Shown here: in pieces, positions 32,507 to 45,400 of the stretch
How the letters are laid out: each line of letters begins with the position of its first letter
How positions within the stretch are numbered: the first letter of the stretch is position 1
DNA from: Strongylocentrotus purpuratus
Lineage: Eukaryota > Echinodermata > Echinoidea > Camarodonta > Strongylocentrotidae
Direction: 5' to 3'
Length of the DNA stretch: 64,000 nucleotides
Assembly: GCF_000002235.5 (NCBI RefSeq)
Contig: NW_022145597.1
Span: 31,998,797 to 32,062,796, forward strand
Made by a program: the position numbers and the translations under genes
Notes under the pieces: generated by a model
The model's database searches: none
Told to the model about the DNA's origin: nothing
The model's input: the letters and a program-made list of their open reading frames with translations, nothing else

Positions 32507-35500
32507 GGTTTTTGTATAGCGCTCATGTCAGTCGGACCCTAAAAGTAATTTGTACAAACTTACAAACAAGAATCAAAAGGGAAATCATAATTCATTTACA
32601 GGTCACCATTTCCAGGCCAGTAATGACTAACACCATGGAAATCAAAAACAGTTACAATTTAACGAAAAGAAAACTAGCAACTGACAAGTCGTGCCGTTAG
32701 CCTACAATTTAAGGGAAAGTGCCCAGTAGGCTCATAATTCACAGGTCACCATCTCCCAGCTAGTAATTACCTAACCTAGCACCATGAATTCCTCCCCCCC
32801 AACAAAAAAGTAATATCTTAAAATAAAAGAAAACTAGCACATGGACCGGTTATTTTAGAAGAGTACGAATTTAGAAAATAGAAAACAAACAAAAAAGAAT
32901 GAAACGCCGATAATACAAAACAACAAAAACAAAAAAACATGACTGGGCGTGCCGTTCGCCAAAATTAAAGGGGCATTTCCCAGTAGGCTCATAATTCACA
33001 GGTCACCATCTCCCAGCCAATGAAGACCTAACCTAGCACCATGATTTACCCCCCCCCCCAAAAAAAAAGAAAAAAAAAAGGAATATCTTAAAATAAAAGA
33101 AAACTAGCACATGGACCAGTTGATCTAAGATTATATTATTTAAAAAAAAAAAATGATTTAAAAGAGTACAAATTTACAAATAGTAAAAAAGAAATAAAAA
33201 TAATAAAATGAAGGGCGTAAATATCCTAAAAAAGAATGAAACGCCGATAATACCAAATAAAAAAACAAACAACATGACTGCACAGTAGGCTCATCATTCA
33301 CAGGTCACCATCTCCCAGCCAGTGAAACCTAACCTAGCACCATGATTACCCCCCCCCCCCTAAAAAAAATTGTTTTAAATAAAAGAAAGTTATATCCTAA
33401 AATGAAAGAAAACTAGCACATGACTGGGCGTGCCGTTCGCCCACAATTTAAGGGACAGTGCCCAGTAGGCTCATCATTCACAGGTCACCATCTCCCAGTC
33501 AGTGAAAACCTAACCTAATACCATTAATACCCCCCCCCCCTCCCCCCCCCCCCCCAAAAAAAAGAAGAAAGAAGTTTTATCTTAAAATGAAAGAAACTAG
33601 CACATTGACCAGTGGATCTGAGATTATATTATCAAAACAAAACAATGATTTTAGGACAGTACGAATTTACATATAGTAAAGAAGAAAAAAAAAATGAAAG
33701 GCGTAAATATTCTAAAAAAGAATAAAAACGCCGAAAGCACAAAACAACAACAACAACAACAACAACGACATGACTGGGCGTGCCGTTCGCGCACAATTTC
33801 GGGGCATTGCCCAATACGCTCAAAATTCATAGGTCACCATCTCCCAGCCAGTGAAGACCTAACCTAGCGCCATGATTACCCCCCCCCCCCAAAAAAAATA
33901 AAAATAAATAAAATAAGTTATATACTAAAATGAAATAAAACTAGCACATGACTGGGCGTGCCGTTCGCCCACAATTTAAGGGGCAGTGCCCAGTAGGCTC
34001 ATCATTCACAGGTCACCATCTCCCAGCCAGTGGAGACCTAACCTAATACCATTAATACCCCCCACCCCCTAAACAAAAAAAAAGTAATATCATAAAATAA
34101 AGAAAACTAGCACATGGACCAGTGGATCTAAGATTATATTATAAAAAAAAAACAATGATTTAGGAGAGTACGAATTTACAAATAGTAAAAAAAAAAAAAA
34201 AAAAAAAATTAAGGGCGTTAATATCCTAAAAAAGAATGTTACGCCGATAATACCAAACAAAAAAACAAACAACATGACTGCCCAGTAGGCTCATCATTCA
34301 CAGGTCACCATCTCCCAGCCAGTGAAAACCTAACCTAGCACCATGATTACCCCCCCCCCCCTAAAAAAAAATAAAAAAATAAAGAAGCAAGAAGTTATAT
34401 CCTAAAATGAAAGAAAACTAGCACATGACTGGGCGTGCCGTTCGCCCACAATTTAAGGGGCAGTGCCCAGTAGGCTCATCATTCACAGGTCACCATCTCC
34501 CAGTCAGTGAAAACCTAACCTAATACCATTAATACCCCCCTCCCCCCAAAAAAAAAAATGAGAAAGAAGTTATATCTTAAAATGAAAGAAAACTAGCACA
34601 TGGACCAGTGGATCTAAGATTATATTATAAAAAAAAACAATGATTTAGAAGAGTACGAATTTACAAATAGAAAAAAAAAAAAAAAAAAATGAAGGACGTA
34701 GGCTAAATATCCAAAAAAGAATAAAACGCCGATAATACAAAAAAAAAAAAAAAACTACAACATGATTGCCCAGTAGGCTCATCATTCACAGGTCACCATC
34801 TCCCAGCCAGTGAAAACCTTACCTAGCACCATGATTACCCCCCCCCCTAAAAAAAAAAAAAAATAAAAGAAGTTATATCCTAAAATGAAAAAAAAACTAG
34901 CACATGACAGGGCGTGCCGTTCGCCCACAATTTAAGGGACAGTGCCCAGTAGGCTCATCATTCACAGGTCACCATCTCCCAGCCAGTGAAAACCTAACCT
35001 AGCACAGTGATTAATCCCCCCCCCCCTAAAAAAAATTGTTTAAATAAAAGAAAGTTATATCCTAATATGAAAGAAAACTAGCACATGACTGGGCGTGCCG
35101 TTCACCCACAATTTAAGGGCAGTGCCCAGTAGGCTCATAATTTACAGGTCACCATCTCCCAGTCAGTGAAAACCTAACTTAATACCATTAATACCCCCCC
35201 CCCAAAAAAAAAAAAAAGAAGAAGAAGTTATATCTTAAAATAAAAAAAAAACTAGCACATTGACCAGTGGATCTGAGATTATATTATCAAAACAAAACAA
35301 TGATTTTAGGACAGTACGAATTTACATATAGTAAAAAAGAAAAAAGAAATGAAAGGCGTAAATATTCTAAAAAAGAATGAAACGCCGATAACACAAAACA
35401 ACAACAACAACAACACAACGACATGACTGGGCGTGCCGTTCGCCCACAATTTCGGGGGCAGTGCCCAATACGCTCAAAATTCATAGGTCACCATCTCCCA

Positions 35501-36529
35501 GCCAGTGAAGACCTAACCTAGCGACATGATTCCCCCCCCCCCCCAAAAAAAAAAAAATATATAAATAAATAAATAAATAAAATAAGTTATATACTAAAAT
35601 GAAATAAAACTAGCACATGACTGGGCGTGCCGTTCGCCCACAATTTAAGGGGCAGTGCCCAGTAGGCTCATTATTCACAGGTCACCATCTCCCAGTCAGT
35701 GAAAACCTAACCTAATACCATTAATACCCCCCGCCCCTAAACAAAAAAAAAGTAATATCTTATAATGAAAGAAAACTAGCACATGGACCAGTGGATCTGA
35801 GATTATATTATCAAAAAAACAATGATTTAGAAGAGTACGAATTTACAAATAGTAAAAAAAAAATTAAAAAAAACAATTAAGGGCGTAAATACTCTAAAAA
35901 AGAATGAAACGCCGATAATACCAACAAAAAAAAACAAAAAAAAACAACATGACTGCCCAGTAGGCTCATCATTCACAGGTCACCATCTCCAAAATGAATG
36001 AGAAAGAAGTTGTATCTTAAAATGAAAAAACTAGCACATGGACCAGTGGATCTGAGATTATATTATAAAAAAAAACAATGATTTAGAAGAGTACGAATTT
36101 ACAAATAGTAAAAAAAAAAAAAAAAAAAAAAAAATTAGGGCGTAAATATTCCAAAAAAAGAATGAAACGCCGATAATACCAAAAAAAAAAAAAAAACAAC
36201 ATGACTGCCCAGTAGGCTCATCATTCACAGGTCACCATCTCCCAGCCAGTGAAAACCTAACCTAGCACCATGATTAACCCCCCCCCCCCCCCCAAAAAAA
36301 AATAAATAAAATAAAAAAATAAAGAAGCAAGAAGTTATATCCTAAAATGAAAGAAAGCTAGCACATGACTGGGCGTGCCGTTCGCCCACAATTTAAGGGG
36401 CAGTGCCCAGTAGGCTCATCATTCACAGGTCACCATCTCCCAGTCAGTGAAACCTAACCTAATACCATTAATACCCCCCCCCCCCTCCCCCCCCCCCAAA
36501 AAAAAAATGAGAAAGAAGTTACCAAACAA

Positions 36530-36752
36530 AACAAAATACAACATGACTGCCCAGTAGGCTCATCATTCACAGGTCACCATCTCCCAGCCAGTGAAAACCT
36601 AATCTAACACCATGTATTCCACCCCCCCCCCCCCAAAAGAAAAAAAAAAAGGATTTATCTTAAAAATGAAAAAAATTAGCACATAGACCAGTGGATCTGA
36701 GATTATATAATTAAAAAAAACCATGAATTTAGAACAGTGCGAATTTACATAT

Positions 36753-36796
<44 letters not shown>

Positions 36797-37842
36797 AAGG
36801 CGTATATATTCTAAAAAGAATGAAACGCCGATAACACAAAACAACAACAACAACGACATGACTGGGCGTGCCGTTCGCCCAAATTTCAGGGGCAGTGCCC
36901 AATACGCTCATAATTTATAGGTCACCATCTCCCAGCCAGTGAAGACCTAACCTAGCGCCATGATTACCCCCCCCCCCCCCCAAAAAAAAAAAAAAAAAAA
37001 AGAAAGAAAAAAAAGAAGAAAGAAGTTGTATCCTAAAATGAAAGAAAACTAGCACATGACTGGGCGTGCCGTTCGCCCACAATTTAAGGGGCAGTGCCCA
37101 GTAGGCTCATTATTCACAGGTCACCATCTCCCAGTCAGTGAAAACCTAACCTAATACCATTAAAACCCCAGCCCCTAAACAAAAAAAAGTAATATCTTAT
37201 ATGAAAGAAAACTAGCACATGGACCAGTGGATCTGAGATTATATTATCAAAAAAAAACAATGATTTAGAAGAGTACGAATTTACAAATAGTTTAAAAAAA
37301 AAAAAAAAAAAATGAAGGGCGTAAATATCCTAAAAAAGAATGAAACGCCGATAATACCAACAAAAAAACAAACAACATGACTGCCCAGTAGGCTCATCAT
37401 TCACAGGTCACCAACTCCCAGATGAATGAGAAAGAAGTTGTATCTTAAAATGAAAGAAAACTAGCACATGGACCAGTGGATCTGAGATTATATTATAAAA
37501 AAAACAATGATTTAGAAGAGTACGAATTTACAAATAGCAAAAAAAAAAAAAAAAAAAAAAAATGAAGGGCGTAAATATCCTAAAAAAGAATGAAACGCCG
37601 ATAATACCAAACAAAAAAACAAACAACATGACTGCCCAGTAGGCTCATCATTCACAGGTCACCATCTCCCAGCCAGTGAAAACCTAATCTAACACCATGT
37701 ATTCCACCCCCCCCCCCCCAAAAGAAAAAAAAAAAGGATTTATCTTAAAAATGAAAAAAAATTAGCACATAGACCAGTGGATCTGAGATTATATAATTAA
37801 AAAAAAAAACCAATGAATTTAGAACAGTGCGAATTTACATAT

Positions 37843-37885
<43 letters not shown>

Positions 37886-38520
37886 AAGGCGTATATATTC
37901 TAAAAAAGAATGAAACGCCGATAACACAAAACAACAACAACAACGACATGACTGGGCGTGCCGTTCGCCCACAATTTCAGGGGCAGTGCCCAATACGCTC
38001 ATAATTTATAGGTCACCATCTCCCAGCCAGTGAAGACCTAACCTAGCGCCATGATTACCCCCCCCCCCCCCCCAAAAAAAAAAAAAAAAAAAAAAGAAAG
38101 AAAAAAAGAAGAAAGAAGTTGTATCCTAAAATGAAAGAAAACTAGCACATGACTGGGCGTGCCGTTCGCCCACAATTTAAGGGGCAGTGCCCAGTAGGCT
38201 CATTATTCACAGGTCACCATCTCCCAGTCAGTGAAAACCTAACCTAATACCATTAAAACCCCAGCCCCTAAACAAAAAAAAAGTAATATCTTATAATGAA
38301 AGAAAACTAGCACATGGACCAGTGGATCTGAGATTATATTATCAAAAAAACAATGATTTAGAAGAGTACGAATTTACAAATAGTTTAAAAAAAAAAAAAA
38401 AAAAAAATGAAGGGCGTAAATATCCTAAAAAAGAATGAAACGCCGATAATACCAAACAAAAAAACAAACAACATGACTGCCCAGTAGGCTCATCATTCAC
38501 AGGTCACCATCTCCCAGATG
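36530..38520. repeat. ~1.09-kb tandem duplication inside the satellite
   Basis: A block beginning at ACATGACTGCCCAGTAGG with the rare variant ACCATGTATTCCACC (near 36609) recurs with the same variant near 37693, and again near 42052. The AAAACCCCAGCCCCTAAAC variant (37163, 38256) and the CTCCCAGATGAATGAG junction (37420, 38512) keep the order, so the 36.5-37.4 kb block was duplicated next to itself. Confidence 0.85.
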
Positions 38521-39017
38521 AATGAGAAAGAAGTTGTATCTTAAAATGAAAGAAAACTAGCACATGGACCAGTGGATCTGAGATTATATTATAAAAAAAA
38601 ACAATGATTTAGAAGAGTACGAATTTACAAATAGCAAAAAAAAAAAAAAAAAAAAAAATGAAGGGCGTAAATATCCTAAAAAAGAATGAAACGCCGATAA
38701 TACCAAACAAAAAAACAAACAACATGACTGCCCAGTAGGCTCATCATTCACAGGTCACCATCTCCCAGCCAGTGAGAACCTAACCTAATACCATTAATAC
38801 CCCCCGCCCCTAAACAAAAAAAAAGTAATATCTTATAATGAAAGAAAACTAGCACATGGACCAGTGGATCTGAGATTATATTATCAAAAAAACAATGATT
38901 TAGAAGAGTACGAATTTACAAATAGTTAAAAAAAAAAAAAAAATTAAGGGCGTAAATATTCTAAAAAAGAATGAAACGCCGATAATACCAACAAAAAAAA
39001 AAGAAAAAAAAGCATGA

Positions 39018-41760
39018 CTGTCCAGTAGGCTCATCATTCACAGGTCACCATCTCCCAGCCAGTGAAAACGTAACCTAGCACCATGATTACCCCCCCCCCC
39101 CTAAAAAAAAATAAAAAAAATAAAAGAAGCAAGAAGTTATATCCTAAAATGAAAGAAAACTAGCACATGACTGGGCGTGCCGTTCGCCCACAATTTAAGG
39201 GGCAGTGCCCAGTAGGCTCATCATTCACAGGTCACCATCTCCCAGTCAGTGAAAACCTAACCTAATACCATTAATACCCCCCCCCCCCCTCCCCCCCCCA
39301 AAAAAAAAAAAGAAGAAAGAAGTTATATCTTAAAATGAAAGAAACTAGCACATTGACCAGTGGATCTGAGATTATATTATCAAAACAAAACAATGATTTA
39401 GAAGAGTACGAATTTACAAATAGTAAAAAAAAAATTAAAAAAAATTAAGAGCGTAAATATCCTAAAAAAGAATGAAACGCCGATAATACCAAACAAAAAA
39501 CACACAACATGACTGCCCAGTAGGCTCATCATTCACAGGTCACCATCTCCCAGCCAGTGAAAACCTAACCTAGCACCATGATTACCCCCCCCCCCTAAAA
39601 AAAAATAAATAAATAAAAGAAGCAAGAAGTTATATCCTAAAATGAAAGAAAACTAGCACATGACTGGGCGTGCCGTTCGCCCACAATTTAAGGGACAGTG
39701 CCCAGTAGGCTCATCATTCACAGGTCACCATCTCCCAGTCAGTGAAAACCTAACCTAATACCATTATACCCCCCCCCTCCCCCCCCCCCCCAAAAAAAAA
39801 GAAGAAAGAAGTTATATCTTAAATGAAAGAAAACTAGCACATGACTGGGCGTGCCGTTCACCCACAATTTAAGGGGCAGTGCCCAGTAGGCTCATTATTC
39901 ACAGGTCACCATCTCCCAGTCAATGAAACCTAACCTAAAACCATTAATACCCCCGCCCCTAAACAAAAAAAAAGTAATATCTTAAAAAAAGAAAAAAACT
40001 AGCACGTGGACCAGTGGATCTGAGATTATATTATTAAAAAAAACAATGATTTAGAAGAGTACGCAATTACAAATAGTAAAAAAAAAAAAAAAAAAAAAAA
40101 AAAATTAAGGGCGTAAATATCCTAAAAAAGAATGAAACGCCGATAATACCAAAAAAAAAAAAAACACAACATGACTGCCCAGTAGGCTTATCATTCACAG
40201 GTCACCATCTCCCAGCCAGTGAAAACCTAACCTAGCACCATGATTACCCCCCCCCCCCCCTAAAAAAAAATAAAAAAATAAAAGAAGCAAGCAGTTATAT
40301 CCTAAAATGAAAGAAAACTAGCACATGACTGGGCGTGCCGTTCGCCCACAATTTAAGGGGCAGTGCCCAGTAGGCTCATCATTCACAGGTCACCATCTCC
40401 CAGTCAGTGAAAACCTAACCTAATACCATTAATACCCCCCTCCCCCCCCCCTAAAAAAAAAAGAAGAAAAAAGTTATATCTTAAAATGAAAGAAAACTAG
40501 CACATGACTGGGCGTGCCGTTCGCCCACAATTTAAGGGGCAGTGCCCAGTAGGCTCATTATTCACAGGTCACCATCTCCCAGTCAATGAAAACCTAACCT
40601 AAAACCATTAATACCCCCCGCCCCTAAACAAAAAAAAGTAATATCTTAAAATGAAAGAAAACTAGCACATGGACCAGTGGATCTGAGATTATATTATAAA
40701 AAAAACAATGATTTAGAAGAGTACGCAATTACAAATAGTAAAAAAAAAAAAAAAAAAAAAATTAAGGGCGTAAATATCCTAAAAAAGAATGAAACGCCGA
40801 TAATACGAAACAAAAAAAACAAACAACATGACTGCCCAGTAGGCTCATCATTCACAGGTCACCATCTCAAAGCCAGTGAAAAGCTAACCTAACACCATGA
40901 TTAACCCACCCCCCTAAAAAAAAAAAAAAAAAAAAAAAAAAGAAGCAAGAAGTTATATCCTAAAATGAAAGAAAACTAGCACATGACTGGGCGTGCCGTT
41001 CGCCCACAATTTAAGGGCAGTGCCCAGTAGGCTCATTATTCACAGGTCACCATCTCCCAGTCAGTGAAAACCTAACCTAATACCATTAATACCCCCCCTC
41101 CCCCCCCCCCCAAAAAAAAAAGAAGAAAGAAGTTATATCTTAAAATGAAAGAAACTAGCACATTGACCAGTGGATCTGAGATTATATTATCAAAACAAAA
41201 CAATGATTTAGAAGAGTACGAATTTACAAATAGTAAAAAAAAAAATAAAAAAAAATTAAGAGCGTAAATATCCTAAAAAAGAATGAAACGCCGATAATAC
41301 CAAAAAAAAAAAAACACAACATGACTGCCCAGTAGGCTCATCATTCACAGGTCACCATCTCCCAGCCAGTGAAAACCTAACCTAGCACCATGATTACCCT
41401 CCCCCCCCTAAAAAAAAATAAAAAAAATAAAAGAAGCAAGAAGTTATATCCTAAAATAAAAGAAAACTAGCACATGACTGGGCGTGCCGTTCGCCCACAA
41501 TTTAAGGGACAGTGCCCAGTAGGCTCATCATTCACAGGTCACCATCTCCCAGTCAGTGAAAACCTAACCTAATACCATTAATACCCCCCCCCCCCCTCCC
41601 CCCCCCCCCAAAAAAAAGAAGAAAGAAGTAATATCTTAAAATGAAAGAAACTAGCACTTTGACCAGTGGATCTGAGATTATATTATCAAAACACAACAAT
41701 GATTTAGAAGAGTACGAATTTACAAATAGTAAAAAAAAAAAAAATAAAAAAAAAAAAAAA
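39018..41760. repeat. Higher-order block, copies at 43.4 and 47.1 kb
   Basis: The variant TGTCCAGTAGGCTC (39018) is followed 989 bases later by CGTGGACCAG (40007). The same pair is 989 bases apart at 43380/44369 and at 47114/48103. The CTCAAAGCCAGTGAAA variant follows about 860 bases further on in the first and third copies (40867, 48961). This shows copying of multi-unit blocks with offsets of about 4.36 and 8.1 kb. Confidence 0.85.
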
Positions 41761-42202
41761 ATAAAAGAAGCAAGAAGTTATATCCTAAAATGAAAGAAAG
41801 CTAGCACATGACTGGGCGTGCCGTTCGCCCACAATTTAAGGGGCAGTGCCCAGTAGGCTCATCATTCACAGGTCACCATCTCCCAGTCAGTGAAACCTAA
41901 CCTAATACCATTAATACCCCCCCCCCTCCCCCCCCCCCCAAAAAAAAAATGAGAAAGAAGTTACCAAACAAAACAAAATACAACATGACTGCCCAGTAGG
42001 CTCATCATTCACAGGTCACCATCTCCCAGCCAGTGAAAACCTAATCTAACACCATGTATTCCACCCCCCCCCCCCAAAAAAAAAAAAAAAGGATTTATCT
42101 TAAAAATGAAAAAAAATTAGCACATAGACCAGTGGATCTGAGATTATATAATTAAAAAAAAACCAATGAATTTAGAACAGTGCGAATTTACATATAGGAA
42201 AA

Positions 42203-42237
<35 letters not shown>

Positions 42238-42434
42238 AAAAAAATGAAGGCGTATATATTCTAAAAAAGAATGAAACGCCGATAACACAAAACAACAACA
42301 ACAACGACATGACTGGGCGTGCCGTTCGCCCACAATTTCAGGGGCAGTGCCCAATACGCTCATAATTTATAGGTCACCATCTCCCAGCCAGTGAAGACCT
42401 AACCTAGCGCCATGATTACCCCCCCCCCCCAAAA

Positions 42435-42468
<34 letters not shown>

Positions 42469-45400
42469 AAGAAAGAAGTTGTATCCTAAAATGAAAGAAA
42501 ACTAGCACATGACTGGGCGTGCCGTTCGCCCACAATTTAAGGGACAGTGCCCAGTAGGCTCATTATTCACAGGTCACCATCTCCCAGTCAGTGAAAACCT
42601 AACCTAATACCATTAATACCCCCCGCCCCTAAACAAAAAAAAAGTAATATCTTATAATGAAAGAAAACTAGCACATGGACCAGTGGATCTGAGATTATAT
42701 TATAAAAAAAACAATGATTTAGAAGAGTACGAATTTACAAATAGTTCCAAAAAAAAAAAAAAAAAAAATGAAGGGCGTAAATATCCTAAAAAAGAATGAA
42801 ACGCCGATAATACCAAACAAAAAAACAAACAACATGACTGCCCAGTAGGCTCATCATTCACAGGTCACCATCTCCCAGATGAATGAGAAAGAAGTTGTAT
42901 CTTAAAATGAAAGAAAACTAGCACATGGACCAGTGGATCTGAGATTATATTATAAAAAAAACAATGATTTAGAAGAGTACGAATTTACAAATAGTAAAAA
43001 AAAAAAAAAAAAAAAAAAAATGAAGGGCGTAAATATCCTAAAAAAGAATGAAACGCCGATAATACCAAACAAAAAAACAAACAACATGACTGCCCAGTAG
43101 GCTCATCATTCACAGGTCACCATCTCCCAGCCAGTGAGAACCTAACCTAATACCATTAATACCCCCCGCCCCTAAACAAAAAAAAAGTAATATCTTATAA
43201 TGAAAGAAAACTAGCACATGGACCAGTGGATCTGAGATTATATTATAAAAAAAAACAATGATTTAGAAGAGTACGAATTTACAAATAGTTAAAAAAAAAA
43301 AAAAAAATTAAGGGCGTAAATATTCTAAAAAAGAATGAAACGCCGATAATACCAACAAAAAAAAAGAAAAAAAGCATGACTGTCCAGTAGGCTCATCATT
43401 CACAGGTCACCATCTCCCAGCCAGTGAAAACGTAACCTAGCACCATGATTACCCCCCCCCCCCCCCTAAAAAAAAAATAAAAAAAATAAAAGAAGCAAGA
43501 AGTAATATCCTAAAATGAAAGAAAACTAGCACATGACTGGGCGTGCCGTTCGCCCACAATTTAAGGGGCAGTGCCCAGTAGGCTCATCATTCACAGGTCA
43601 CCATCTCCCAGTCAGTGAAAACCTAACCTAATACCATTAATACCCCCCCCCTCCCCCCCCCCCCCAAAAAAAAAGAAGAAAGAAGTTATATCTTAAAATG
43701 AAAGAAACTAGCACATTGACCAGTGGATCTGAGATTATATTATCAAAACAAAACAATGATTTAGAAGAGTACGAATTTACAAATAGTAAAAAAAAAATTA
43801 AAAAAAATTAAGAGCGTAAATATCCTAAAAAAGAATGAAACGCCGATAATACCAAACAAAAAACACACAACATGACTGCCCAGTAGGCTCATCATTCACA
43901 GGTCACCATCTCCCAGCCAGTGAAAACCTAACCTAGCACCATGATTACCCCCCCCCCCCCTAAAAAAAAAATAAATAAATAAAAGAAGCAAGAAGTTATA
44001 TCCTAAAATGAAAGAAAACTAGCACATGACTGGGCGTGCCGTTCGCCCACAATTTAAGGGACAGTGCCCAGTAGGCTCATCATTCACAGGTCACCATCTC
44101 CCAGTCAGTGAAAACCTAACCTAATACCATTAATACCCCCCCCCTCCCCCCCCCCCAAAAAAAAGAAGAAAGAAGTTATATCTTAAAATGAAAGAAAACT
44201 AGCACATGACTGGGCGTGCCGTTCGCCCACAATTTAAGGGGCAGTGCCCAGTAGGCTCATTATTCACAGGTCACCATCTCCCAGTCAATGAAACCTAACC
44301 TAAAACCATTAATACCCCCGCCCCTAAACAAAAAAAAGTAATATCTTAAAATGAAAGAAAACTAGCACGTGGACCAGTGGATCTGAGATTATATTATCAA
44401 AAAAAACAATGATTTAGAAGAGTACGCAATTACAAATAGTAAAAAAAAAAAAAAAAAAAAAAAATGAAGGCGTATATATTCTAAAAAAGAAAAAAGAATG
44501 AAACGCCGATAACACAAAACAACAACAACAACGACATGACTGGGCGTGCCGTTCGCCCACAATTTCAGGGGCAGTGCCCAATACGCTCATAATTTATAGG
44601 TCACCATCTCCCAGCCAGTGAAGACCTAACCTAGCGCCATGATTACCCCCCCCCCCCCCCCCAAAAAAAAAAAAAAAAAAAAAAAAGAAAAAAAAGAAGA
44701 AAGAAGTTGTATCCTAAAATGAAAGAAAACTAGCACATGACTGGGCGTGCCGTTCGCCCACAATTTAAGGGGCAGTGCCCAGTAGGCTCATTATTCACAG
44801 GTCACCATCTCCCAGTCAGTGAAAACCTAACCTAATACCATTAAAACCCCAGCCCCTAAACAAAAAAAAAGTAATATCTTATAATGAAAGAAAACTAGCA
44901 CATGGACCAGTGGATCTGAGATTATATTATCAAAAAAACAATGATTTAGAAGAGTACGAATTTACAAATAGTTTAAAAAAAAAAAAAAAAAAAAATGAAG
45001 GGCGTAAATATCCTAAAAAAGAATGAAACGCCGATAATACCAAACAAAAAAACAAACAACATGACTGCCCAGTAGGCTCATCATTCACAGGTCACCATCT
45101 CCCAGATGAATGAGAAAGAAGTTGTATCTTAAAATGAAAGAAAACTAGCACATGGACCAGTGGATCTGAGATTATATTATAAAAAAAAACAATGATTTAG
45201 AAGAGTACGAATTTACAATATAAAAAAAAAAAAAAAAAAAAAATGAAGGGCGTAAATATCCTAAAAAAGAATGAAACGCCGATAATACCAAACAAAACAA
45301 ACAAACAACATGACTGCCCAGTAGGCTCATCATTCACAGGTCACCATCTCCCAGCCAGTGAAAACCTAACCTAATACCATTAATACCCCCCGCCCCTAAA